Source of the DNA: a virus
DNA length: 64,000 bases
IMG/VR virus record: IMGVR_UViG_3300044815_000115
Span: 39,320 to 103,319 of that record
Reading direction: 5' to 3' (one strand)
Position 1 is the first letter of the stretch; every line of letters starts with the position of its first letter. The notes under the pieces were generated by a model. It searched no databases, was not told the origin of the DNA, and worked only from the letters and a program-made list of their open reading frames with translations. Position numbers and translations under genes: made by a program. This document shows, piece after piece, positions 8,196 through 16,025 of this stretch.

Positions 8196-8830
8196 TCCTT
8201 GTCCCTACCGGTGAACTCACCGGCGTCCTCGGCGACGTCATCCCGTTCGCCTGCCCCGACGACGACCTGCCCACCCTCAACTGTGTCCGCATCGAATGGG
8301 ACGGCGCAATGCTGCACACGCTGGCCACCGACAGGTTTCGGATCGCCTGGTCGATGTGGCACCCCGACGACCAGCCCGACCTCGACTCGCAGGACGACCT
8401 GTTCACCACGTGGGGCGGAGCCGACGACCCATGGCAGGCCACGATCTGCCTGGACGACGCCAAGGAACTCGTGAAGGTGTTCAAGCTGCCCAGCAAGGAG
8501 CAGCGGGTTCCGCTGGCACTCGACCTCGACCGGCAGCAGGTCACCGTCCGCCGCGACCGGGACACCGGCTACACGGCGCTGCGCCTGGACATCCCGGACC
8601 AGCAGGCGGAGTTCCCCGACGTGCGGACGCTGCTGTCGGACAGCGACCGGATCGAACCGGTCACTGGTCTGATGTTCAACGCCAAGTACCTCGCCGACTT
8701 CAGCAAGGTCCGCCCGCGGTCGCCGCTGCAGATGTCGTTCACCGGGTCGACAGGGATCGCGCACGTGTCGATCGGTAAGCGGTTCACCGGAGCGATCATG
8801 CCGGTGCGCGAGGGCGAGACAGCGTCATGA
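8192..8830 (+). CDS. DnaN-like sliding clamp
   Basis: 212 residues, ATGA overlap. The segment WDGAMLHTLATDRFRIAW matches the LxxxATDxxR signature of DNA polymerase III beta subunits. The C-terminal half has NAKYLADF and PLQMSFTG followed by a strand ending in MPVR, like the end of DnaN. At 212 residues it is much shorter than cellular DnaN (about 370) and would hold roughly two of three domains. No phage polymerase is present, so it may load a host polymerase. Confidence 0.65.
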   Translation: MILVPTGELTGVLGDVIPFACPDDDLPTLNCVRIEWDGAMLHTLATDRFRIAWSMWHPDDQPDLDSQDDLFTTWGGADDPWQATICLDDAKELVKVFKLPSKEQRVPLALDLDRQQVTVRRDRDTGYTALRLDIPDQQAEFPDVRTLLSDSDRIEPVTGLMFNAKYLADFSKVRPRSPLQMSFTGSTGIAHVSIGKRFTGAIMPVREGETAS

Positions 8831-9285
8831 TCCGCGCAATCACGATCCGGCAACCCTTCGCGAGCAGTATTTCCGTCGGCGCGAAGACGGTCGAGAACCG
8901 CGGGCGGCGCGTCTCCTGGCGCGGCGAGCTCGCCATCCACGCCGGTCTGACAGTTGACGCCTGGGCGTACGGGGACGAGCGGGTACAGGAGGCGCTCGGC
9001 GAGACCCTGCCCGCCCTTGCCCTGCCCACCGGAGCGGTGATCGCTGTCGCCGAACTGGTCGACTGCCATCCGGCGGAACAGCCGGCGGGCAGACTCGACC
9101 CGACGTGCTGCCAGCCGTGGGGCGAGAAGCGCCACGGCGGCGGTCCCGCCTTCCACCTCATCCTCGCGAACATCTGGGCGTTGGACGTCCCGGTGCCGTG
9201 CCGTGGCTCGCTGCCGATCGGCTGGACGGTGCCGGCTGAGGTCGAGGAGCAGGTTCGGGCGCAGCTCGCTGGGGTGACCCGATGA
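8827..9285 (+). CDS. ASCH domain protein
   Basis: 152 residues, ATGA overlap. Opens with AITIRQPFASSISVGAKTVENRGR, the ASCH signature (RQPxA..i..GxKxxExR), and retains the following Trp-Arg-Gly strand and a late GA-V-AVAEL strand. ASCH folds resemble PUA domains and bind RNA or modified nucleotides. A second ASCH-superfamily gene is at 22826. Confidence 0.75.
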   Translation: MIRAITIRQPFASSISVGAKTVENRGRRVSWRGELAIHAGLTVDAWAYGDERVQEALGETLPALALPTGAVIAVAELVDCHPAEQPAGRLDPTCCQPWGEKRHGGGPAFHLILANIWALDVPVPCRGSLPIGWTVPAEVEEQVRAQLAGVTR

Positions 9286-9539
9286 TGGGCTTCCTCAAGG
9301 ACCGACGGGCCGCGCGCCGTGCAACCGACGAGCGCAAGGTGCTGGCCGCGATCGCCATGCTGCGCCCGTCGCAGGCGTCCGGCTATCCGATCTCCCGGCT
9401 GGCGCACATGGGTGTCGGGAAGGTGTACGCGGTGCTGGCCCGGCTGGAGCGGTCAGGGCAGGTCGTCTCGGACTGGGCTGACGGGCCGTACCCGCGGCGG
9501 CGGCTGTACCGGGCGACTCGGGCCGGGGTGCGGTCGTGA
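9282..9539 (+). CDS. PadR-like winged-helix protein
   Basis: 85 residues. Helices plus SGYPISRLAHMGVGKVYAVLARLERSG and a beta-wing ending PRRRLYRATRAG match a PadR/MarR-type winged helix (recognition helix in MGVGKVYAVLARLE). Transcriptional regulator candidate inside the operon; no separate operator seen next to it. Confidence 0.65.
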   Translation: MMGFLKDRRAARRATDERKVLAAIAMLRPSQASGYPISRLAHMGVGKVYAVLARLERSGQVVSDWADGPYPRRRLYRATRAGVRS

Positions 9540-9898
9540 CCGCGCCAACCATGTCCGAGGACGACCTCCTCTGCGCCGTCCTGGACCTCGCGAAGACGCT
9601 CGGGATCCGCTCGGCGCATTTCCGGCCGGCGCAATCGCAGACCGGGCGGTGGCTGACCGCAGTCCAGGGTGACGGGAAGGGCTACCCGGATTTGACGCTG
9701 GTCGGTAAGGGCGGCGTCCTGTTCCGGGAGTTGAAGTCCGCGAAGGGTGCGCACTACCCGGAGCAGAAGGCGTGGCTGGCGGCGCTGACCGAAGCGGGTG
9801 CTGACGCCGACAGTTGGCGCCCAGCCGACCTGCATTCGGGGCGTATCGAGGCGGAGCTCCGCGCGGTGCGCAAGACGCGAATGCGGTGCCCGCAGTGA
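9536..9898 (+). CDS. VRR-NUC domain nuclease
   Basis: 120 residues from GTG 9536. The core is GKGYPDLTLVG, then LFRELKSAKGAHYPEQKAWL and a final ADSWRPADL. This is the PD-(D/E)xK pattern of VRR-NUC proteins (D of PDL, E and K of ELK). Family members are small Holliday-junction or replication-repair nucleases and often occur in phages. Fits the recombination cluster upstream. Confidence 0.8.
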   Translation: MTAPTMSEDDLLCAVLDLAKTLGIRSAHFRPAQSQTGRWLTAVQGDGKGYPDLTLVGKGGVLFRELKSAKGAHYPEQKAWLAALTEAGADADSWRPADLHSGRIEAELRAVRKTRMRCPQ

Positions 9899-10059
9899 CC
9901 GCCGTCGTCATCCCGCTGCGCAGGTCCGCCGGCCCCTGCAACTCAGGCACTATCCCGGATGGTTTCAGCCCACCGTGCGGGGACCTGGTGACACGCCCCT
10001 ACGTGTGCGGACCTCGATGCGACCGGCACCGTCCCGTCAACCGGCGGGAGGCGTCGTGA
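9895..10059 (+). CDS. small Cys-rich protein (54 aa)
   Basis: GTG 9895 overlaps the previous stop. Contains PCNSG, PPCGD and YVCGPRCDRHRP, six cysteines/histidines suited to one or two zinc ions. Unknown function. Confidence 0.5.
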   Translation: MTAVVIPLRRSAGPCNSGTIPDGFSPPCGDLVTRPYVCGPRCDRHRPVNRREAS

Positions 10060-10871
10060 ACACCGCCCCAATCGACCGTTCCGGCTGTCCCGCCAGACGC
10101 CACGGCGAGTACTGGATGGTCCACAAGGACGGCTGCCGCTGCCCCGACGCGGTCTTCGCCTACTTCCGGTACAACAAGGCGAAGAAGCGCGGAGAGCGCC
10201 GTGTCGTCGACGCGACAGCGGCCCGACGCATCACCCAGGGGCTCGCCTTCCACGGCTTCCACGTCGACCTCATCGCCGAGATGGCGGGTGTCAGCGCCCG
10301 GACTGTGGCCGGTTTACAGTCCGGTTCGAAACCGACCCTGTGGCGCAGCAAGGACGAGGCCCTGCGACAACTCGCCCGGAGCATCCGCCTCGACCAGCCA
10401 CGCAGCGGATGGGATGCGAATCGTGCCCGCTCGGCCGCCCGCCGCAACGGCTGGGTGCCCCTCGCGGCGTGGGATGACGAGACCATCGGTAACCCCACTG
10501 TTGGACCGGAACTGGGCGGCCGGGGTGAGGACATCGTCGACGAGGTTGCTGTCGCTCTCGCCGTCAAAGGCGAAAGGTTGCGCCTGACCGATTCGGAGCA
10601 GGTTGAGGCGCTGCGCCTGGGCGTGAGGCAGGGCGAGCCCCTGTCGGAGGTTTCGAGTCGGCTCGGCATCAACTACTCGGGCGCCCGGCGGCTTGTGGCC
10701 GGCGGTTCGACGCCACGCCGGAGCAAGCAGGCTCGTGTTGAAGCCGAGGTGGTTCGTGTCGGCGCCACCCACGACGACCGTGCTATCGCCGCCCTGGTGG
10801 GCGTGCATTTCACGACCGTTGCCCGCGCCCGCCAGCGTCTCGCTGAGCGGCAACAACAACTTGCGTCCTGA
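10056..10871 (+). CDS. multi-HTH regulatory protein
   Basis: 271 residues from GTG 10056 (GTGA overlap). Three HTH-like segments are visible: LIAEMAGVSARTVAGLQSG (about 74-92), LSEVSSRLGINYSGARRLVAG (about 192-212) and AIAALVGVHFTTVARARQRL near the C-terminus. Between them, NGWVPLAAWDDETIGNP is a motif seen in actinophage HTH proteins. An N-terminal CRCPDA may bind metal. Probably a phage transcription regulator acting on DNA. Confidence 0.7.
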   Translation: MNTAPIDRSGCPARRHGEYWMVHKDGCRCPDAVFAYFRYNKAKKRGERRVVDATAARRITQGLAFHGFHVDLIAEMAGVSARTVAGLQSGSKPTLWRSKDEALRQLARSIRLDQPRSGWDANRARSAARRNGWVPLAAWDDETIGNPTVGPELGGRGEDIVDEVAVALAVKGERLRLTDSEQVEALRLGVRQGEPLSEVSSRLGINYSGARRLVAGGSTPRRSKQARVEAEVVRVGATHDDRAIAALVGVHFTTVARARQRLAERQQQLAS

Positions 10872-10887
10872 AATCGATCGGAGTCCC

Positions 10888-11097
10888 ATGTCCCACACCC
10901 ACATGATCGAGACGACTGGCGGCCTGCCCACGTCGGCCCTGCTACGCGACGCCTTGGAGCAGTTGAGACGGTTCCGCGACTTCACCGAATGGTGCGCCCG
11001 ACTCGACCAGCCGGACCCGCAGCCGTCCGAGGAGCAGGCACGGTTGAGGCTTGAGATCCGGCACGTCGCCGAGACGGCGCGGGCGGTGCTGTCATGA
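10888..11097 (+). CDS. small helical hypothetical protein
   Basis: 69 residues from ATG 10888; the same frame is open upstream over the end of the previous gene, but this ATG follows GATCGGAGTCCC. Helical throughout. Unknown function. Confidence 0.5.
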   Translation: MSHTHMIETTGGLPTSALLRDALEQLRRFRDFTEWCARLDQPDPQPSEEQARLRLEIRHVAETARAVLS

Positions 11098-11402
11098 CCG
11101 TCACCTACATGCCCACGCAGACCGCCGCTTTCCTCGCCGCGGGCTGTTTCCAGCACCTGTGGGATCAGGTGCAGGACGAGCAGTCGCAGGGCTGCTGCCC
11201 CGAATGCTGCGCCCCGTGCAGCGGGTTGCGGGCACTGTTCGAGCTCGGCCAGCTGGACGACCTGTACGCCGCGTATGTGGAGATCGTCGGCGGGGAGCAC
11301 GGGATCTGGGATGCGGCTGCCGGGCGGGTGCGCCGTGACTGGCTGATCCCCGCCTGGTCGGTGGTCCTCGGCTGCCACGGCGAGCGCGGGGAGACGCCGT
11401 GA
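11094..11402 (+). CDS. Cys-rich hypothetical protein
   Basis: 102 residues, ATGA overlap. A central GCCPECCAPCSGL cluster carries five cysteines; the rest is alpha-helical with several Trp residues. Unknown function. Confidence 0.55.
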   Translation: MTVTYMPTQTAAFLAAGCFQHLWDQVQDEQSQGCCPECCAPCSGLRALFELGQLDDLYAAYVEIVGGEHGIWDAAAGRVRRDWLIPAWSVVLGCHGERGETP

Positions 11403-11602
11403 GGAGCGCGGACACCTACAGCGGGCGAGCGTGCAACTGCTTCGAGGCTGTCATCGAAGATGGGGCGGCCGAGTTGTCTGCCCAAGTCGATGCCGTGACT
11501 ACCGACGAGTTGTTCGACCTGCAGTGGCACGCCGAGCGTCTCGCCAAGGTGGCGCGCGCTGAGTGGCTGAACCGGGTCAGGCGACCGGCGGGTGAGTCGT
11601 GA
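11399..11602 (+). CDS. small hypothetical protein
   Basis: 67 residues from GTG 11399, GTGA overlap. Acidic and helical after an N-terminal CNCF. No recognised domain. Confidence 0.45.
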   Translation: MRSADTYSGRACNCFEAVIEDGAAELSAQVDAVTTDELFDLQWHAERLAKVARAEWLNRVRRPAGES

Positions 11603-11844
11603 CCGCGCCCGTCGTGCCGCTGCTCACCGTCACCCAGCTTCGCGTCGTCGAGGTGATCCGCGCCTACGCCGTCGAGCACGGTTTCGCGCCGTCGGTCCGG
11701 GAGATCGCCGAGCTGTCCGGCCTGTCGTCGTCGTCGTGCTGGTACCAGATCAATCAACTCGCGCGTAAGGGCTGGATCCGCCGCCACCCGCACCGGCCGC
11801 GGGCTCTGGTCGTCCTCAACCCGGCGGACGGGAGCGACTCCTGA
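11599..11844 (+). CDS. LexA-type winged-helix DNA-binding protein
   Basis: 81 residues from GTG 11599. TVTQLRVVEVIRAYAVEHGF, then PSVREIAELSGLSSSSCWYQI and LARKGWIRRHPHRPRALVVL give the LexA N-terminal winged helix. The C-terminal autocleavage peptidase is absent, so this is a stand-alone DNA-binding domain. It could compete for LexA-like sites or act as a local repressor. Confidence 0.7.
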   Translation: MTAPVVPLLTVTQLRVVEVIRAYAVEHGFAPSVREIAELSGLSSSSCWYQINQLARKGWIRRHPHRPRALVVLNPADGSDS

Positions 11845-11903
11845 TGATCCGCACGCTGGAGGAGATCAGGGCTGAACGGCCGCCGCTCGGGTGGTTGCTG
11901 TGA
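11844..11903 (+). CDS. tiny bridging ORF (19 aa)
   Basis: ATG 11844 overlaps the stop of the LexA-like gene (TGATG) and its TGA overlaps the GTG at 11900. It encodes MIRTLEEIRAERPPLGWLL. It may be a real microprotein, or its translation may only hand ribosomes to the next cistron. Confidence 0.3.
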   Translation: MIRTLEEIRAERPPLGWLL

Positions 11904-12109
11904 CGAACTACCCGACGACCCGGTTGGCGCGCGGCTCGGCCCGGCGTGAAGTCCTGGACCGCTACCTGGAACGTGCCGTCCGGGACGCACATCGGGACAC
12001 CCGGACTATCGCGTGCGCGGAGGACCGCCATGTCGGCCAGTTGGGCGGGTGTGCGGTGGACGGCACCCGATGCCTGTGCGGCTGCCACGACCCGGCGGTG
12101 ACGTCGTGA
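11900..12109 (+). CDS. small Cys-rich hypothetical protein
   Basis: 69 residues from GTG 11900. Basic N-terminal half and a C-terminal CAVDGTRCLCGCHDP cluster likely to bind metal. Unknown function. Confidence 0.5.
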   Translation: MTNYPTTRLARGSARREVLDRYLERAVRDAHRDTRTIACAEDRHVGQLGGCAVDGTRCLCGCHDPAVTS

Positions 12110-12474
12110 TGAACGGCTACGAGTACGGCTACGCCCGGGGTGAGGACACCGTGTGGTGCATCCGTAAGGACGGTGTGAAGGCGCGGATGTTGTGCGGCCG
12201 GGAGGTCGGGTTCGTGCCCGTCATCCAACCGGAGCATCCGAAAAGTGTGCACCGGGACTGCATTGAGGCCATGTACGGGGCTGTGCAGAGGGCCGTGGAC
12301 CGGCCGTCGTCGCAGGTCGGCTATGCGGTGTGCCCTGCGTGTGCGGGTGAGGCCGCCGTGTTCCAGGGTCGGCTGCAGGCCCACGGTGAGTGGAGGGTCG
12401 GCCCGGACGGTGGGCGGTATCAGTCCGAGGTGCCGTGTGTTGGCGTGAATTTGCCTGCCCGGAGGAAGCGGTGA
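12109..12474 (+). CDS. hypothetical protein with Cys pairs
   Basis: 121 residues from ATG 12109; GTG 12106 is directly before it and gives the usual four-base overlap. WCIRKDG, LCGREVGF, then CPACAGE form a probable zinc site. Last plus-strand gene before the minus-strand regulator at 12501. Confidence 0.55.
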   Translation: MNGYEYGYARGEDTVWCIRKDGVKARMLCGREVGFVPVIQPEHPKSVHRDCIEAMYGAVQRAVDRPSSQVGYAVCPACAGEAAVFQGRLQAHGEWRVGPDGGRYQSEVPCVGVNLPARRKR

Positions 12475-12500
12475 GGGCGGCGGGTGCGGAGGGCTGTCGG

Positions 12501-12746
12501 CTACTCGGTCTGCGCCGCTTCGGCCTTTTCGGCTTCAGAGACCAGTGTGCCGACGTACTCGCGGGTGTACCCGGCCCTGCGGCCGACCTCAGACTTCGAC
12601 ATTCCGGATCTGACTGCCGCAACACAGGCGGCGTGCAGAGTCTCGCGCTGGACGTCGAGCTGCTTCTGGATACGGCTGAACGTACGAGCAGCTTCATCGA
12701 GGGCGAGTGCCTCGTCGGACTTGGTGAGACGGCGAGGACCGGGCAT
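12501..12746 (-). CDS. small HTH DNA-binding protein
   Basis: 81 residues from ATG 12746; the frame is open further upstream, but the palindrome and promoter-like DNA there favour this start. A coil (TFSRIQKQLDVQRETLHAAC) precedes a clear HTH, SGMSKSEVGRRAGYTREYVGTL, and an acidic tail. The layout resembles the protein at 3124-3384. TGTGCG-N7-CGCACA lies across its start, suggesting autorepression. Confidence 0.65.
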   Translation of the reverse strand: MPGPRRLTKSDEALALDEAARTFSRIQKQLDVQRETLHAACVAAVRSGMSKSEVGRRAGYTREYVGTLVSEAEKAEAAQTE

Positions 12747-12764
12747 GTGCGGGATTGTCGCACA
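12746..12764. promoter_or_regulatory. operator palindrome over the start of the HTH gene
   Basis: TGTGCG (12746-12751), seven bases, CGCACA (12759-12764) is a perfect inverted repeat overlapping the start codon of the minus-strand HTH gene and a GACAAT -10-like hexamer on that strand. Best read as its own operator. Confidence 0.5.
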
Positions 12765-12815
12765 AGCGTGATCGCGAAGCAGGGTAGCGGACTCTGTTCT
12801 CGTTTGTCCTTGGGC

Positions 12816-12866
12816 TTGAAAGTGTGAAGTCACTCCGCAATACTAGTTCGCGTACCTAGTCCGCGT
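12816..12866 (+). promoter_or_regulatory. promoter with tandem CTAGT-CGCGT repeats
   Basis: TTGAAA (12816-12821) is followed 17 bases later by AATACT, or 19 by TACTAG (12841-12846). Directly on the -10 lie two 10-base direct repeats, CTAGTTCGCGT and CTAGTCCGCGT, starting at 12843 and 12856 (13-base period). This would drive the series starting at 12890 and may be repressed or activated there. Confidence 0.45.
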
Positions 12867-12889
12867 TAACCCGCCTTGGAGGACGCCGC

Positions 12890-13087
12890 ATGAGCTACCA
12901 GCGACCCGAACTCGGCCCTTACACCCGCAAGTCCGACGGCGCCGACGTTCTCGTCCTCGGCTCCACCGGCAGCGAGTGGAACGACAGCGTCCTCTGCTCG
13001 CGCACGACTGAGGACGGCAAACGCACTTGGCATGTCCGGCTGGAGAACTTCTGGAAGAAGTACGAGCCGAAGGGCGATGCCACGTGA
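12890..13087 (+). CDS. small hypothetical protein, first gene of a new early unit
   Basis: 65 residues, start supported by TTGGAGG at 12877-12883. Beta-rich with Lys/Trp at the C-terminus (LENFWKKYEPKG). It is the first cistron after the promoter at 12816. Unknown function. Confidence 0.6.
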   Translation: MSYQRPELGPYTRKSDGADVLVLGSTGSEWNDSVLCSRTTEDGKRTWHVRLENFWKKYEPKGDAT

Positions 13088-13542
13088 CCGCCGTTCCCGT
13101 CGAGATCGCCTCCGACTTCCTCGATGTCGCCTCCGTCGTAACCGGCGGCTCCTCCCTGCCGCTGACCGGCTGGCAGCGCACCGCCGCCATCCAGGCCATG
13201 CACGCCCTCGACTACCGCATCGAACGCATCCAGCAGGCGTTGCAGATCGAACGGCGCTGGTATCTGGCAAGGGTGGCCCGCGAAGAGGCGGGCATCGACT
13301 TGTACGCGGGCGACGACCAGCCCGACCTGCTCGCCGTCGAATGGGTTCGTGCCGGCGCCCGGCTGCGGCTTCGGGGTGCCGACCGGGACGCGGCGATTGT
13401 CGCGTTGGCGGCTGACGGCAAATCCGCGCCCGAGATCGCCCGGCGGATCGGCATCTCGTCCACCGAGGTTTCGAAGGCCGCCCAACGGCTGGGTGTGGCC
13501 ACGAACGCGGGCAAAAACAACCGCACCCTCATCGCCGCCTGA
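13084..13542 (+). CDS. HTH regulatory protein
   Basis: 152 residues from GTG 13084 (overlap). Two HTH-like parts: helices around LDYRIERIQQALQIERRWYLARV, and GKSAPEIARRIGISSTEVSKAAQRLGV near the C-terminus. Looks like a phage DNA-binding regulator of the early operon. Confidence 0.6.
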   Translation: MTAVPVEIASDFLDVASVVTGGSSLPLTGWQRTAAIQAMHALDYRIERIQQALQIERRWYLARVAREEAGIDLYAGDDQPDLLAVEWVRAGARLRLRGADRDAAIVALAADGKSAPEIARRIGISSTEVSKAAQRLGVATNAGKNNRTLIAA

Positions 13543-13557
13543 CCCCCTGGAGGAACC

Positions 13558-14148
13558 GTGACCGACACAAGGACCACCGACCCCTGCTACTACTGCAACG
13601 ACGCAGGCTGCGCCAGCTGCGACGCCACACTCGACACCACGCCCGGCGGCATCGTCCGTCTCGCCGCGGACAGGATCGGCGAGAGCGGCTACACCGACAC
13701 CAGCATCTACGCGCTCACCGCCGACCTGCTCCAGGTCATCGGTGACGACATGGCCGACTCCGGCGCCAAAGAGCAGGAGTACCCGAACCATGCCGCGTTC
13801 GCCCGCTGGCAGGTCGTCGACGAGTACGGCAAGGGATGGATCAACCATCCCGGCTGGGATGAGGCACTGAAGCTGGCCCGCGCGATCCTCGGCCAGTCGG
13901 AACCGAACCGGGCCGACCATGTCGTTGACTCGCAGGCCGTCGTGGATCACTGGAACGAACAGCACCCGGTCGGCACCTCGGTTCGCTACTGGACCGGCGA
14001 CCGGCAGGGCGACGGGAAGGTCAGCCGGACCCGCTCGCGCGCCGATCTGCTGGGTGGCCACACCGCCGTCGTCTGGGTCGAGGGGCACGGTGCCTGCATC
14101 GCCCTGTCGCACATCCGCGTGCTCACCGAAGCGGAGGCGGCCCGATGA
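13558..14148 (+). CDS. actinophage-type hypothetical protein
   Basis: 196 residues from GTG 13558 with GGAGG at 13550-13554. N-terminal CYYCNDAGCASC, a four-Cys zinc site, then a helical middle and a C-terminal beta part (GTSVRYWTGDRQGDGKVSRT) like a small SH3-type barrel. Unknown function. Confidence 0.55.
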   Translation: MTDTRTTDPCYYCNDAGCASCDATLDTTPGGIVRLAADRIGESGYTDTSIYALTADLLQVIGDDMADSGAKEQEYPNHAAFARWQVVDEYGKGWINHPGWDEALKLARAILGQSEPNRADHVVDSQAVVDHWNEQHPVGTSVRYWTGDRQGDGKVSRTRSRADLLGGHTAVVWVEGHGACIALSHIRVLTEAEAAR

Positions 14149-14504
14149 CCGATCAACTCGTCCGGGTGAGCTCGTACGGCCAGCCGGTCTTCCAGGGTCT
14201 CACCGGCCCGCTATGGCGCCATGCATGCGGGCATCTCACCTCCGTGGACCTGCTCGCCGATGGCGACGCCCAGCTTCAGCCCTGGCAGCGCCCGTGCGAG
14301 GGCTGTGGTGTTCGTGACGGCTGGATTCCTTACGGCAACTGTGACGGCTGGCTCCCGCTGCTCACCTACACCGGGCCGCTGTGTGACCAGTGCCAGGGCA
14401 ACGGCTGGGTGCCCATTGCAGGAAAAGTGAACAGCGCTCCGTACGGATTCGTGACGGTCACAGAGTGCACAGCGTGCGAGGCGTCTGGGATGGACACCCG
14501 ATGA
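14145..14504 (+). CDS. zinc-ribbon-like hypothetical protein
   Basis: 119 residues, ATGA overlap. Three Cys pairs (CEGCGVRDG, CDQCQGNGW, CTACEASG) resemble the repeated CxxCxGxG zinc centre of DnaJ-type domains. No J domain present. Unknown function. Confidence 0.55.
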   Translation: MTDQLVRVSSYGQPVFQGLTGPLWRHACGHLTSVDLLADGDAQLQPWQRPCEGCGVRDGWIPYGNCDGWLPLLTYTGPLCDQCQGNGWVPIAGKVNSAPYGFVTVTECTACEASGMDTR

Positions 14505-14812
14505 CCACCTACGTAACCAAGGTTCAGTCGAACGGCAAGCTGAAGCGCGGCCCGTGCGTGTCGGTCCCGAACCGGGAGTGGAGCGAGCCGATCCCGGACG
14601 AGCTGCTGACCCTGATCGACGCGGCCCAACTCGTGGTCGACGACAACGACCACGCGTACACCGTCTACGACTGGGGGAAGGCGGTTGGCTTTGCTCGGCT
14701 CGACGCCGAGGGTGAGTGGCTTGTCTGGCAGGTCGGCGCAGAAGCCCGGCGGGTGCCGACCCGCGACGGCGCGCTGACGGCCCTCGTCGCTGAGGCGGTG
14801 AGCGTCCGATGA
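14501..14812 (+). CDS. hypothetical protein
   Basis: 103 residues from ATG 14501 overlapping the previous stop. No cysteine motif; mixed fold with several Trp and Asp residues. Unknown function. Confidence 0.5.
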   Translation: MTTYVTKVQSNGKLKRGPCVSVPNREWSEPIPDELLTLIDAAQLVVDDNDHAYTVYDWGKAVGFARLDAEGEWLVWQVGAEARRVPTRDGALTALVAEAVSVR

Positions 14813-15132
14813 GTGACGACAACGTCATGATGGGAATCTGCGGCTCCGACGGCTTGTGCTCGCTGTGTGCCGCCGAGGACCGCACCGGCAGCGACGGATG
14901 CGGCTCGTACTTCCGGGCCGGCACCGCCCGTCCTGGGCTGTCCATCACCACGATTGAGATCACCCACCCGCAGGGGTTCGGGGATCACGAATTCGAGTAC
15001 GACGCGGGCAACGACCTGTTCAAGTGCACGCACTGCGGCGGCTACGAAATCGCGTTGCGCAATCCCGAGACCGGCGAGATCCCGCAGTGTCCCGGACCTG
15101 AGCGCACGAACGGCGGCGTGGACCATGCCTGA
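14809..15132 (+). CDS. zinc-binding hypothetical protein
   Basis: 107 residues, ATGA overlap. N-terminal GICGSDGLCSLCAAED and C-terminal FKCTHCGGYEI provide two Cys pairs; a late CPGP may be a fifth ligand. Unknown function. Confidence 0.55.
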   Translation: MSDDNVMMGICGSDGLCSLCAAEDRTGSDGCGSYFRAGTARPGLSITTIEITHPQGFGDHEFEYDAGNDLFKCTHCGGYEIALRNPETGEIPQCPGPERTNGGVDHA

Positions 15133-15388
15133 CCTGACGATGATCTACATCACCGCCGACCCGCAGGACGGCGCTGCGGAGCTCCGGTGCACGGACCACC
15201 CGGAGTGGTGGGCCGACGCCGACGGCACCGACTTGCCGTCGGCGGTCCGGACCGCGAGGGGCCATTTCCGCGACGAACACCGGGCGCACGTGACCGACTG
15301 CATGTGCAGCGGCACACAGGTGATTGATCAGCGGTGCATCCCGGACGTCGCGGTCACCGTGCCCAACCCGTCGGGCGGTACGTCGTGA
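15125..15388 (+). CDS. hypothetical protein
   Basis: 87 residues from ATG 15125. RCTDHPEWWADADGTDL then HFRDEH and TDCMCSG give a scattered Cys/His set similar to a C2H2-like finger. Unknown function. Confidence 0.55.
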   Translation: MPDLTMIYITADPQDGAAELRCTDHPEWWADADGTDLPSAVRTARGHFRDEHRAHVTDCMCSGTQVIDQRCIPDVAVTVPNPSGGTS

Positions 15389-15681
15389 TCTTCAGCGAAG
15401 CGCATGGGCCGGACTTTGACCTGATCGTCTGCGGCACGCCAGGGCCGAAGTCGGCCCACCGATTCCCGGACAAGTACGTCAGCTGCGAGCACGGCCCGGA
15501 GGGCGCGGACGATGGCACTACCGACTCCGATCCGTTCCGATGCGTCTGCCCGGTCGATCCGTACGCGGGCCGCGTCACCCGGGCCGCCGCCGATTGCCCG
15601 GCACACCAGGCCCGATACGCCGCTCAGCAGTTCGCGAGCGATAACGCTTCCTCGCAGGCCGAGGGTGGTGGAGACCGGTGA
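15385..15681 (+). CDS. hypothetical protein with Cys residues
   Basis: 98 residues from GTG 15385 (GTGA overlap). Contains VSCEHGPEG, FRCVCPVDP and ADCPAHQ. Possibly metal-binding; no family recognised. Confidence 0.5.
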   Translation: MIFSEAHGPDFDLIVCGTPGPKSAHRFPDKYVSCEHGPEGADDGTTDSDPFRCVCPVDPYAGRVTRAAADCPAHQARYAAQQFASDNASSQAEGGGDR

Positions 15682-16025
15682 TCCACGACGAATCGTCGCC
15701 GGACGGCGCCCTCGACGCCCTGCTCGACGCGCCCATCCGGTTCTGGCAGTGCCCCGTTGAAGGCCATCGCTACCGGACCGACCGCGACGGCTTTCCCCTC
15801 GCAACCGTCGAATGGGACGGCGGCGTCGCAGGCTGCCTCTTCCGCGGCTGCGGACGCATCTCAACCGACCCCGTCCCCCGCGGCGAATGCTGGTGCGACG
15901 GCGATACCCCCGACGGCGAGGAATGCGCAGGCGAATGCTGCGGGATCGGGCAGTGCTCGTGCACCCCGGACCAGGCAGCGACCGACGCCGGCTCAGGCCT
16001 CTCCGGCGGTGACAGCGATGCCTGA
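15678..16025 (+). CDS. Cys-rich hypothetical protein
   Basis: 115 residues from GTG 15678. Carries FWQCPVEGH, GCLFRGCGR and a dense CWCDGDTPDGEECAGECC cluster, ending in an acidic Ser/Gly tail. More than ten Cys residues. Unknown function. Confidence 0.55.
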   Translation: MIHDESSPDGALDALLDAPIRFWQCPVEGHRYRTDRDGFPLATVEWDGGVAGCLFRGCGRISTDPVPRGECWCDGDTPDGEECAGECCGIGQCSCTPDQAATDAGSGLSGGDSDA

